From Candidatus Kuenenia stuttgartensis (GTDB lineage Bacteria; Planctomycetota; JAKEIC01; DYIT01): 35,799 nt of DNA. Positions 24,277-33,229 of the stretch are shown here, one piece after another. The translations under genes and the position numbers were made by a program. The first letter of the stretch is position 1, and each line of letters begins with the position of its first letter. The stretch lies in contig DYIT01000009.1 in NCBI GenBank assembly GCA_020723505.1, positions 41,149-76,947 of the forward strand, given 5' to 3'. The notes beneath the pieces were generated by a model. That model did no database searches. It worked only from the letters and a program-made list of their open reading frames with translations, and was not told the origin of the DNA.

Positions 24277-25856
24277 TTCCCGGCCGAGGCCGCATGGCCC
24301 CAGTTCTGGACCGCGATTTTGCGGAGGAAGTCGGCCTGGAAATTGCCGACGGCTATGGTGTTCACGACGATCCTCCTTGCGCGGTTGGCCCGCGATATTT
24401 CCGCGGCGATTCTGTCCCCGTCGGTTATCTCGCCCTTGTTCGGCACGCCGTCGGACAGGAGGAAGACAGTGTCCGGCCCGTTCTCGAATTCGCCCCCTTT
24501 CGCCCCGCCGATTTCATCGAGGTACCCCGTTCCGGACCTTACGGCCTTGAGCGACGCGCCGAAGGCCATGGCGAGCGCGTCGAAGATGTTCGTCTCGCCC
24601 GACGGCGTGCAGGACTTCACGAACGCAATCGCCGCGGCCCTGGATTCGGGGGTGGACTTCTCCAGCCTGTCCTTCCAGGACCTCACATCGGACCCGAACA
24701 GGATCACGTTGAAATGCACGTTTTCGTCGAAGCTCTCGATTGTGCCGGCGAGCTGGTCGACGAGGACGCTGAACCTGGTGCACTGCCCTTTTGCGGGCCT
24801 GCCCGGGCCCGGCTCCTTCGGCTGCGGGTCGCGCGGCACCGACTTGCCGGGTTCATGCCCGGGCTGCGGAGCTTCGCCGGCTTCCTGCCCGAATGGCTCG
24901 CACATGCTGTTCATGCTCGCCGACGTGTCGAGGATGAACACGATGCGACGCGAGTCGGTCTTCACGCTGAAGAATTTCCTCGGGACGCTCTTGCGCCTGG
25001 TTATCGCGTATTCGCTGTATTCCTGCTCTATCCTGCCCTCGGTCCCCTGTTTCTTCGCCTGGCCGGCCCACCACTCCCGCCAGTCCGCGGGATCGTCGCC
25101 GAGGTCCTGGCCCGCGAGGTACACAAGCACGAGCCTGGCATCCATCTTGAGCCTCCCGGCCTCCTCCGCCATCCTGTCGACCAGGGGTTCGAACGCGGCC
25201 TTCGGCCTCAGATTCCTCAGCGCCTCAATCGACGCGGACCGCACCTGCCAGCACTTGTCCGGAAGGACGGAAATGAGCGCCTGGGTTCCCGAGAGGTCGT
25301 TAATCAGCCCGATGGCCTCGGCCGCCACGACCTTTACCCGCGGATCGGAATCTGAGCAGGCTGCCGACAGGTCGGGTATTGCGGCGGTCTCGCGTCGCGC
25401 TCCCAGGGACTCGGCGGCCTGGGCGCGCACGAACCATTCGCGGTCCTTGAGGAGGAGTTTCAGCTTCACGAGCGCGCCTACATCCCTGATTCTGGCGAAG
25501 GCCCTGGCGCAGGCGAACCTCACCGCCGGGCTCTTGTGCCCCGATCCCTTCTCGAGGACCTCTTCGAGTGCCTTCTCGCCCGACGCGGACGCCAGGAAGA
25601 CGCATGCCGCGTCCAGCACGAGCGGCTGCTGGTTCGTGAGCGACCGGAAGCACATCGAGATCACGGCGGGATCATCCGCCGGCGAAAGGACGTCGAAGGC
25701 CAGCGCCTTGCCGTTGTTGTCCGACTTCGAGAATATTTCCCAGAACTTGGCCGCCCTGGACTGGGGCGAGACCTGCGCGAATGCGCCCGGTCCCGCTCCC
25801 ATGGCAGCGATGGCGGCCAGGAGAACCGCAATGGGGAAACCTGGAAACCGCTTCAT
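24273..25856 (-). CDS. Secreted HEAT-repeat plus vWA domain protein
   Basis: Signal peptide ending GAFAQ, HEAT-like helical pairs (SPAVRFACARAFARI, EWFVRAQAAESLGARR, DPRVKVVAAEAIGLI), vWA MIDAS DTSASMNS, SDGVPNKGE. Confidence 0.82.
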   Translation of the reverse strand: MKRFPGFPIAVLLAAIAAMGAGPGAFAQVSPQSRAAKFWEIFSKSDNNGKALAFDVLSPADDPAVISMCFRSLTNQQPLVLDAACVFLASASGEKALEEVLEKGSGHKSPAVRFACARAFARIRDVGALVKLKLLLKDREWFVRAQAAESLGARRETAAIPDLSAACSDSDPRVKVVAAEAIGLINDLSGTQALISVLPDKCWQVRSASIEALRNLRPKAAFEPLVDRMAEEAGRLKMDARLVLVYLAGQDLGDDPADWREWWAGQAKKQGTEGRIEQEYSEYAITRRKSVPRKFFSVKTDSRRIVFILDTSASMNSMCEPFGQEAGEAPQPGHEPGKSVPRDPQPKEPGPGRPAKGQCTRFSVLVDQLAGTIESFDENVHFNVILFGSDVRSWKDRLEKSTPESRAAAIAFVKSCTPSGETNIFDALAMAFGASLKAVRSGTGYLDEIGGAKGGEFENGPDTVFLLSDGVPNKGEITDGDRIAAEISRANRARRIVVNTIAVGNFQADFLRKIAVQNWGHAASAGK

Positions 25857-25865
25857 GCCAGCCCT

Positions 25866-27152
25866 CTATTTGTAATTCTTAAGGACGAACTCCTTCCAGG
25901 GCTCGTCCATCTGGATTATGGAATACCCGTAGGCGGTCTTGAACGAGGCCATCTGGTCCCGCGTGCGCTTGAGCTCCCTCATGAACTTGATGAAGTTCTC
26001 CCTGGGGGCGCCTTCGATGAGGTAGTGCATGAAGCTCCACATCTCGCAGTGGGCCTTCTGGTCCATGGAGTTGTAGTTCATCTTTATCACGCTCGCGGCG
26101 GGAAGGTGCTGGTTCGAGGTCACGAGCGTCAGCACGTAGGCGGAAGCCTTGGACGGAATGGAAACCGGATCGGTCTTCTCGAAGAAGCACGTTATCTTGA
26201 AGTCCCCGAACTTCTTCCATTCCATGTAGTGCGCGAAACCCTCCGGAATCCAGGCGGGGAAATCGTAGCCGATTTCGAAATCGTAGGCCTCGACGAAGAG
26301 GTGGTTGAGCATGTGGGTCAAGTATCGGTCGAGGTTCTCGTCGGTTCCGGTGTACTCGTTGCCGCCGACCACGGCTGTGATCCTGGCGCCGTGCTTGTAC
26401 ACGCCCATCTCATGCGCGACCCCGAAGAACTTGCGGCCGCACACCTGGTGATGGTCGCCCCTGTGCCAGAGGAACACGTCGTATTTCCCTTCCGCGGCCT
26501 TGAAGATGTCCTTGTAGTAATTGGTCGACGCGGACCTGAACCTGCCCTGGTCCTGGAATACGGCCTTGAACGCTTTGAACGCGTCCTCGGCCCTCTTCAG
26601 CAGTATCCAGTCGTAGTGCTCGGCGCTGAACTGCTTCTTGAGCACCTTCTTGTCGGGGAGGTCGGGGAACAGGCCTTCGGGAACGTCGCAGTGGCTGACC
26701 GGCAGGGGCCTGAAGTTGCCGGAAAACCTGAAGTTGTCGCTTTCGCAATGCCTGACGGGATTGGCATCGAGCTCCGAGGCCAGCTTCGGCTCGTCGCCGA
26801 AGAGGACGAGGTCGAAGTCGGTGCGCCGCGCAACTACCCATTCCTCCAGCCGTTTCCTGAACTTCTCGTACTCGTCCGCCTTTTCCCCCTCGGCGGAGCA
26901 CTTCGGGCAGGGCTTCCTCCCCGTGCCAAGGCAGCACTTATAATCGAGCCAAAGGCTGTGCAGGAACTTGAATGCCGTGGGAGGCCTGTGGGCTTTGCAC
27001 GGGATTTCCTTGGCGTCCTTGCAAGCGTTGCATGCGTGGACCGGTGCGGGCCGGAATGTCGAAATCGAGAAGATAGCCGCGCATAAGGCGCACATGCAGG
27101 TCGGGAAAAGTCTTTTCAAGTCGAAGACATCCATATTTGCATGATTATTCAT
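25866..27152 (-). CDS. Cys-rich exported protein with degenerate gluzincin (peptidase MA-like) domain
   Basis: DnaJ-like Cys motifs CNACKDAKEIPCKAH...CCLGTGRKPCPKC; LTHMLNHLF...FPAWIPEGFAHYMEW resembles HExxH...lPxWlxEGlAeY. Confidence 0.6.
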   Translation of the reverse strand: MNNHANMDVFDLKRLFPTCMCALCAAIFSISTFRPAPVHACNACKDAKEIPCKAHRPPTAFKFLHSLWLDYKCCLGTGRKPCPKCSAEGEKADEYEKFRKRLEEWVVARRTDFDLVLFGDEPKLASELDANPVRHCESDNFRFSGNFRPLPVSHCDVPEGLFPDLPDKKVLKKQFSAEHYDWILLKRAEDAFKAFKAVFQDQGRFRSASTNYYKDIFKAAEGKYDVFLWHRGDHHQVCGRKFFGVAHEMGVYKHGARITAVVGGNEYTGTDENLDRYLTHMLNHLFVEAYDFEIGYDFPAWIPEGFAHYMEWKKFGDFKITCFFEKTDPVSIPSKASAYVLTLVTSNQHLPAASVIKMNYNSMDQKAHCEMWSFMHYLIEGAPRENFIKFMRELKRTRDQMASFKTAYGYSIIQMDEPWKEFVLKNYK

Positions 27153-27159
27153 GACCGGT

Positions 27160-28047
27160 TCAGAAACAGAATCCGAAGCCGAGCGCGGCCCTCCAGCATA
27201 TCCCCGGGGCTACGGCCATGTTCACCTCGTCGCCGATTCCTATCATGGCGCCGCCGTACAGCCCGATTTCCGCGAAGAACTCGAGGAGGTTGAGGACCCT
27301 GACCTTCACGCCGAGATCCACGTCGAGCGCGACGTAACCTGCGTTGAATCCCTCGTCGGAATCATGCCCTGCGCTCAGGTGTATTCCGAACCCGAGCGTG
27401 GGACCGACGGCGAACCTCGAGACGCCGTTGGCTCCGATGGCCGTCCTGGCGGCGAAGAACAGGTCGAGACCCACGGTGATTCCGCCGCCCTGGAGGTGGT
27501 AGGCGGTATAGGCCGTGGAATTCGCGGCTGTCCAGTTTCCGCTTCCGCTGTTGTAGTAGTCAATCGAAGTCTTCCCGTCGGACTCGAACCTCGCGAGTAT
27601 CCTCTGGTAGAACAGGTCGAGACGGAACTTGGCCGTCTTCTTGCCCACCTCGAGCCTGACGCCGCCCCTCAGATAGGCGAGTTCCCACGCGCCGTCGGCC
27701 TCGTATTGCATTTCGGTGTCGTCCGTGCCGTCATGATCGAGGTCCGTATTGCCGTCGAAATCCATCGTGCCGTTCGAGAGGAAGGCGTAGGCGCCGCTCC
27801 AGAATGCGGAAATCGAGATTGATGCGTCCTGAGCCTGGACAACGGGCTGCTCCTCGTAGACGGACGTATCCTCGACTTTCTCCTGGGCTTTACCGCCCTG
27901 ATCCAGGGCTTCCATTCCGGTCTTGTCGCCTCCCTGGTCCTTGCCCGGGTCCTGTCCCAGCGCAGGAACGGCAGGGATGGCGAAAAGCACCGGGAAGAAC
28001 ATGAGGGCAAGCAGGAATTTCCTGAATCCAGTGAAATCCGCCACCAT
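27160..28047 (-). CDS. Putative outer-membrane beta-barrel protein
   Basis: Signal peptide (..AIPAVPALGQ), alternating beta-strand pattern, C-terminal Phe (FGFCF). ATG 28047 with GGAGG upstream. Confidence 0.65.
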   Translation of the reverse strand: MVADFTGFRKFLLALMFFPVLFAIPAVPALGQDPGKDQGGDKTGMEALDQGGKAQEKVEDTSVYEEQPVVQAQDASISISAFWSGAYAFLSNGTMDFDGNTDLDHDGTDDTEMQYEADGAWELAYLRGGVRLEVGKKTAKFRLDLFYQRILARFESDGKTSIDYYNSGSGNWTAANSTAYTAYHLQGGGITVGLDLFFAARTAIGANGVSRFAVGPTLGFGIHLSAGHDSDEGFNAGYVALDVDLGVKVRVLNLLEFFAEIGLYGGAMIGIGDEVNMAVAPGICWRAALGFGFCF

Positions 28048-28172
28048 TGGAGCCTCCAAATCCTGTGATGCAAACCGAAGCATTTTAACAGATTGCGGCG
28101 ACAGGTGGAAGTGCGGGAGAGGATTGACGGAGTTACGGATTCCCGGCACATACCAAGGAGTGCAGAATAATA

Positions 28173-28195
28173 TTAACGCGAATTGACGCGAATTC
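28173..28195. repeat. Degenerate 10-nt tandem repeat
   Basis: TTAACGCGAA TTGACGCGAA TTC. Confidence 0.5.
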
Positions 28196-28299
28196 TGAAG
28201 ATTCGTTCGTACAATCCTTGCAGAAATACGACTGAAGACCCCCGCTTCGTGTGGAATTCGTGTATGAGAACGAGGACGGAAGTCCTGCGGATAAACCTG

Positions 28300-28328
28300 T
28301 TGAAAGCCGGCGCATAAACCGGTATTCT
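28300..28328 (+). promoter_or_regulatory. Predicted sigma70-type promoter
   Basis: TTGAAA (28300-28305), 17-nt spacer, TATTCT (28323-28328), upstream of the CDS at 28373. Confidence 0.6.
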
Positions 28329-28372
28329 TCAGCGTCTGTGCCCATGATTTCGGAGAGCTTCAGGATTCGAGC

Positions 28373-29491
28373 ATGACCGGGACATGCAGATTTACCGTAG
28401 CGGTTCTAATCGTCGTTCCTGCGCTCATTCTCCTGCTTGCCGGCAGCCTGCCGGCAGCCGAGAGCGGTGACGGGAAGACCGGCGGAGACAAGACCGCTCC
28501 CGGGGATGACAAGAGCGGAAAAACGGGCGGAGACAAGCCGGCGGCCCCCGGGGGGCAGGAGAAACCTGCCGCGCCCGGCGGCAGCCAGCCTCCGGCGTCG
28601 CCCGGGAAGGACGGGGACAAGGACGTGAAACCCGCCCCTGGCGGCCCGCAGCCTTCGGGAAAGACCGCGGACCCCAAGAAGCCCGAGCCCAAGGCGCCCT
28701 TGCCCGATCCGGCTGATCCGGAACAGGAATGGGCGGAGCCTCCCGAGCCGAAGGTGCCGGATCTGACCGAAGCTCCTCCCGGCACGGTCCCGGAAGACTG
28801 GAGGTCATGGGCCACTGGGCAGGACGTGACGAGCCTCCGGCGGTTCGGGATTCATCTGTACGGCGGCATCACGGTGCTCTTAGAGCCGGACCGCATGGCC
28901 GGGACGGGGACGGATGCGCCGACTTACGATGAGATGTTCGGGGAGACGGGCCCTGCTTTTGGACTCGGCCTGTCGTTCGCGCTGATGCCGTTCATATCGC
29001 TCGGGTTCGACTTCAATTTCTCGGAGCTGTCGAACGGGGAGTTCATAAAGAACGAAGGCACTCCGAGCCGCACCGAGTACTATTCCGACACCCTCGGCGT
29101 CTTCCAGTTCCTGTTCAACGCCAAGATCCGGATTCCCCTGTTCCTGTGGAACCTGAAGAGCGGCCATTTCAGGTTCTCGAGGGCCGACGAGGTTACCGGG
29201 CTGGTCCTCTACTTCAAGGGAGGGCTGGGGCCGGCGATTCTCACCGAGATGTGGCTTGAAATCCATCCGAACTCCCCGGCGCCGATACAGAATCAGCTGT
29301 ACTACGAGCAAACCGTGAACTTCTCCAAGAGCTTCGGCCTGGGACTCGAAGCGAGGTGGTCCTGGGGAGGGATATCTGTGGAGATCATGGTGCACAATCT
29401 CGGCAAGCCCGCCTCCGCCTGGCCGCCGAACTCGGATTCGGACATTCTCATGATTTTCAACTCAAGGCTCGGTCTGGCGATTTACTTCTGA
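28373..29491 (+). CDS. Putative outer-membrane beta-barrel protein with Gly/Pro/Lys low-complexity N-terminal region
   Basis: Signal peptide, about 100-residue GDK/PAAPGG low-complexity region, beta-strand pattern and C-terminal LGLAIYF. Confidence 0.65.
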   Translation: MTGTCRFTVAVLIVVPALILLLAGSLPAAESGDGKTGGDKTAPGDDKSGKTGGDKPAAPGGQEKPAAPGGSQPPASPGKDGDKDVKPAPGGPQPSGKTADPKKPEPKAPLPDPADPEQEWAEPPEPKVPDLTEAPPGTVPEDWRSWATGQDVTSLRRFGIHLYGGITVLLEPDRMAGTGTDAPTYDEMFGETGPAFGLGLSFALMPFISLGFDFNFSELSNGEFIKNEGTPSRTEYYSDTLGVFQFLFNAKIRIPLFLWNLKSGHFRFSRADEVTGLVLYFKGGLGPAILTEMWLEIHPNSPAPIQNQLYYEQTVNFSKSFGLGLEARWSWGGISVEIMVHNLGKPASAWPPNSDSDILMIFNSRLGLAIYF

Positions 29492-31206
29492 TGTTCAACA
29501 ATCCCGACCTTCTGCTGCTGCATGCGCCCAGCGTATACGATTTCAGGAAGACCCCGGTACTGTTCGGCCCCATCAGCGACGTCGTTCCTTCGACTCCGGC
29601 TTTCGAGATGTATCCGCTCGGTTTCTCGAACCTCGCCGAAGCCCTGGCCGCCGAGGGAATGAGCGTCCGGATTTACAACCTCGCCTACCGCATGCTCAAG
29701 GACAGGGGATTCGACGTCGAGAAACGGATACGCTCCTTCAAGCCTGCCGCGTTCGGGATAGACCTTCACTGGCTGGTGCATGCGCATGGCGCGCTCGCCG
29801 TCGCCGCGATGTGCAAACGCTTTCATCCGGAAATCCCCGTGGTTTTCGGCGGCCTCTCTTCCAGCTACTTCCACAGGGAGCTCGCGGCCCGGCCCGAGGC
29901 GGACTACGTCCTACGCGGGGATTCGGTGGAGAGTTCCCTGGCGGCACTGGTGAGGGCGGTGAAACAGGGGCGCCGCGACATGCATGGCATTCCCAACCTC
30001 ACGTGGAAGGACGGATTTGGCCGCGTCGTCGAGAATCCCATGGAATGCCCGCCCGAGGTCCTTGACAGGTCCAGGAACCTCTATCTTACGCTGTTTCGGA
30101 TGGCGGCGAGGTACATGGATCCGTTCAGCATGACGGCAATCCACGACTGGTGGCGCTATCCGGTGACGTGCGTGCTCACGTTCAGGGGATGCAAGCGGAA
30201 CTGCGCGTTCTGCGGCGGGTCGGGGCAAGCGTTCAGAAAGTTCTACGGCCGCGACCGCACGGGATACAGGCCGGCCGCCCTGGTCGTCCGGGACGTCCGG
30301 GAAATCGCCCGTTTCACGGGAGCGCCGATATTCATCATCGGCGACCCTCTCGAACCCGGAAGGGAATGGTGCGAGGAACTGCTTGCGGGCCTCGAGGCCG
30401 CGGCAATCGAGAACCACGTCGCGGTAGAGCTATACCGCCCGGCGGAGGAATGGTTCTACGACAGGCTCGCGGGCGCAGTTCGGGCCTTCAACGTGGAAAT
30501 CTCGCCAGAGAGCCACGACGACGGGATCCGCAGGGCGTGCGGCAAGGGCTATGCGATGGAAGAGGTCGAGCGGAACATCCGCTTCGCCATGGACAGGGGC
30601 TGCAACCGGTTCGACCTGTTCTTCATGACGGGACTGCCCATGCAGGACAGGAAGAGCGTGATGGATACGGTATCCTACTGCTCGGATTTGATGTCGAGGA
30701 CTCCCAAGGAGGTCATTCCCTTCATTTCCGCGCTCACCCCGTTCCTCGATCCCGGGTCGCCGATTTTCGAGGATCCGGAGAGCCACGGATACACGCGGTT
30801 CCTCAGCACGCTCGAGGAGCACAGGAAGGCGCTGGAGGAGCCGTCGTGGGAGTTCATCATGAACTACGAAACCCGCTGGATGACGAGGAGGGACATAGCC
30901 GAGGTCACGTACCAGGCCGGGATTGCGATGAACGATGCCAAGCACCGGTCCGGAAGGATTTCAACTGAGCAGAGGGACGCTGTCAGGGCGAACGCGGAGC
31001 TGGGCCTGAGACTCCTTGCGGAAATACGCGGCATCAGGGAAATCCGGGATTCGGGCGAGAGGAACAGGAGGCTCATGGCGCTCAAGCCCGATATGGACAA
31101 GGCCGGGATATCCTCGGTGTGCGACAAGAGCGAGTTCCGGTGGCCTACCATCAACCGCGACTTCAGGTTCCTCGAGATTATGAAGGCCATACTGACGGGA
31201 TCCTGA
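29491..31206 (+). CDS. B12-binding-like radical SAM protein
   Basis: TFRGCKRNCAFCGGS (CxxxCxxC), N-terminal region like cobalamin-binding domains (PLGFSNLAEALAAEGMSVRIYN, VFGGLSSSYF). ATG overlaps the upstream stop (TGATG). Confidence 0.82.
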   Translation: MFNNPDLLLLHAPSVYDFRKTPVLFGPISDVVPSTPAFEMYPLGFSNLAEALAAEGMSVRIYNLAYRMLKDRGFDVEKRIRSFKPAAFGIDLHWLVHAHGALAVAAMCKRFHPEIPVVFGGLSSSYFHRELAARPEADYVLRGDSVESSLAALVRAVKQGRRDMHGIPNLTWKDGFGRVVENPMECPPEVLDRSRNLYLTLFRMAARYMDPFSMTAIHDWWRYPVTCVLTFRGCKRNCAFCGGSGQAFRKFYGRDRTGYRPAALVVRDVREIARFTGAPIFIIGDPLEPGREWCEELLAGLEAAAIENHVAVELYRPAEEWFYDRLAGAVRAFNVEISPESHDDGIRRACGKGYAMEEVERNIRFAMDRGCNRFDLFFMTGLPMQDRKSVMDTVSYCSDLMSRTPKEVIPFISALTPFLDPGSPIFEDPESHGYTRFLSTLEEHRKALEEPSWEFIMNYETRWMTRRDIAEVTYQAGIAMNDAKHRSGRISTEQRDAVRANAELGLRLLAEIRGIREIRDSGERNRRLMALKPDMDKAGISSVCDKSEFRWPTINRDFRFLEIMKAILTGS

Positions 31207-31250
31207 CCCGGGATTCTCTATTAATCGCCGCCTTGAGAAGCATGTGTTTT

Positions 31251-31338
31251 CCGGCGGCTCCCACAGACTGTTTCTGCAAGCATTCCGGCGGCTCCCACAG
31301 ACTGTTTCTGCAAGCATTCCGGCGGCTCCCGCAGACAA
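31251..31338. repeat. 34-bp tandem repeat (minisatellite), about 2.6 copies
   Basis: CCGGCGGCTCCCACAGACTGTTTCTGCAAGCATT at 31251-31284 and 31285-31318, identical; partial diverging copy from 31319. Confidence 0.9.
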
Positions 31339-31358
31339 ACTCTCCTGAATACGGCACA

Positions 31359-31393
31359 CGGTCCCCGGTCAACGGCCTATGGTCTACGGCCTT
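31359..31393. repeat. Degenerate 7-nt tandem repeat running into the 3' end of rsmA
   Basis: CGGTCCC CGGTCAA CGGCCTA TGGTCTA CGGCCTT. Confidence 0.65.
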
Positions 31394-32261
31394 GAATGGC
31401 TTTGCACAAGGCGGCGTACTGGTCGAATCCGAGGTGTTCCGCCCTGAGGAACGGGTCTATTCCCGCCTCAATCAGCAGGTCCATCGCGCAGATTCCGCGT
31501 GCCGCAAGCCAGGCATCGAGAGCATTGGAGATCTTCTTCCTCCTCGACTGGAAGGACCTCTTCACCAGTTCCTTGAAGAGGGGGAAGTCTACGCCTTCAG
31601 GCGGGCCGTCGGCGGGGGTTATTTTCACTATTGCCGAGTCCACGCCGGGCTTCGGCCAGAAGACGGACGGCTTCAGGACGCGCAGGATCTCCGCGGTCGC
31701 AAGGGCCTGGAAGACCACGGAGAATCCCCCGTAAGACTTGCCCCCGGGAGGATCGGTCATCCTGTCGGCGAACTCCTTCTGCACCGTGACGACCATCGTC
31801 TCCCATGGAAGACCGGACTCGAGCAGGTTCTGGATTACTGGCATGGCCACGGCATAGGGGAGGTTCGAGACCAGCTTGAGCCTGCCGCACGAGCGCCGGG
31901 CCGCCTCCATGGCCCGCATCACGACGGGATTCATGTTCCACTTGCCCTTGAGGGCGTCGGCATGGATGATTTCCACGTTCCTGAACTGGACGAGACGTTC
32001 CCGGGCGGCATCGAAAAGCGCCTTGTCGATCTCCACGGAAAGCACTGCCCCTGCGTCCACGGCCAATAGCTCGGTGAGCTGCCCCGTGCCCGCGCCGACT
32101 TCGAACACGAGGTCGCACGGCTTTGGATCGGCCTGTTTCACGATGAACTCGAGGAGGTTCCCGTCCACGAGGAAGGACTGCCCGAACCCCCTCCTGGGGG
32201 AGATGCCCTTGTCCCGGAAAAGGCTTTCGAGGTACCGCTTGCCCTGCTTCATGACATGCAT
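31377..32261 (-). CDS. rsmA: 16S rRNA (adenine1518/1519-N6)-dimethyltransferase
   Basis: RRGFGQSFLVDGNLLE, VFEVGAGTGQLTELL, VEIDKAL, LKLVSNLPYAVAMPVI, RSFQSRRKKISNAL. Confidence 0.93.
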   Translation of the reverse strand: MHVMKQGKRYLESLFRDKGISPRRGFGQSFLVDGNLLEFIVKQADPKPCDLVFEVGAGTGQLTELLAVDAGAVLSVEIDKALFDAARERLVQFRNVEIIHADALKGKWNMNPVVMRAMEAARRSCGRLKLVSNLPYAVAMPVIQNLLESGLPWETMVVTVQKEFADRMTDPPGGKSYGGFSVVFQALATAEILRVLKPSVFWPKPGVDSAIVKITPADGPPEGVDFPLFKELVKRSFQSRRKKISNALDAWLAARGICAMDLLIEAGIDPFLRAEHLGFDQYAALCKAIQGRRP

Positions 32262-33178
32262 TCTCCGTGTGCAATCCGTGATCCGTTGATGAATTCCTGC
32301 GCCGAAAGCCTCTTGCCCCCTGGTTTCTGGACTTCAATCAGCTCGACGGCGCCAAAGCCCGCGCAGGCAGCGAGCCGCCCCTTGGATGGGAAGAACAGGG
32401 ATCCCGCCGGACCGCGGGATTCGCCGAGAAGCGCAGTCCGCCAGATGATTACGCGGCCGCCCCGGAACGACGCGGAAGCGCCGGGCCATGGATTGACAGC
32501 CATGACGAGGCGATGAACGGACTTGGCGTCCACGCTCCAGTCTATGGCGCCGTCGTCCTTCGTGAGCATGCGCGTGAACGTGGCCTTGGAATCGTCCTGG
32601 GGCACGGGCCTGAGCGTTCCGTCCTCGACGCCGTCCAGGGCCCGGAGGAGGATTCCCGGGGCGAGGAGGGAAAGCCTCTCCTCCAGCTCGCCCGTGGTCT
32701 CGCCGGAGCCGATTCGGCAGGACTCGGCGAGCAGGACCCCGCCGGTGTCCACGCCGGCGTCGAGCTGCATGATTGAGACGCCGGTCTCCTCGTCGCCGGA
32801 TAGAATCGCCCCGCTCACAGGCGCGGGACCGCGGTGCCTGGGGAGCAGGGAAGGATGAACGTTGATGAGCCCGTGCCTGAACAGGGGGAAAATCCAAGGC
32901 CTGAAGATGACCCCGTATGCCGCGACAACCCCGGCATCGGCCCGGATGCCGGCAAGAACCGGCTCGCATTCCTTCCGTGAAAGCCTCTCCGAGCAGCAAA
33001 TCCTCTCCACGCAGGCCCTCGAAGCCGCCTCCTTAACGGGCGAAGGGGAAGGCTTCCCCGACCTGTCCTTCCTCTTGTCCGGCATCGTGTACACCGCCGC
33101 GACCTGGTGCCTGCTGGCAAGAAGGGCATCGAGCACGGGCACGGCGAACCCCGGAGTGCCGAACATGACAATGCGCAT
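32249..33178 (-). CDS. fmt: Methionyl-tRNA formyltransferase
   Basis: MRIVMFGTPGFAVPVLDALL, INVHPSLLPRHRGPAPVSGAILSGDEETGVSIMQLDAGVDTG. ATG 33178 with GGAGG upstream. Confidence 0.94.
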   Translation of the reverse strand: MRIVMFGTPGFAVPVLDALLASRHQVAAVYTMPDKRKDRSGKPSPSPVKEAASRACVERICCSERLSRKECEPVLAGIRADAGVVAAYGVIFRPWIFPLFRHGLINVHPSLLPRHRGPAPVSGAILSGDEETGVSIMQLDAGVDTGGVLLAESCRIGSGETTGELEERLSLLAPGILLRALDGVEDGTLRPVPQDDSKATFTRMLTKDDGAIDWSVDAKSVHRLVMAVNPWPGASASFRGGRVIIWRTALLGESRGPAGSLFFPSKGRLAACAGFGAVELIEVQKPGGKRLSAQEFINGSRIAHGECMS

Positions 33179-33229
33179 GGACTTGAGCCTCCAAGAACCG
33201 CTGGAAAACAACCGGCAGAAATAAAGGAT

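Noticed and set aside
24118-27086. 585-aa and 516-aa plus-strand ORFs antisense to the sigma / HEAT-vWA / Cys-rich genes
   Set aside because: No recognisable domains, low-complexity antisense composition, and conserved domains lie on the minus strand.
31251-31338. Possible short CRISPR array
   Set aside because: Units abut directly with no unique spacers and no cas genes are nearby; it is a tandem repeat.
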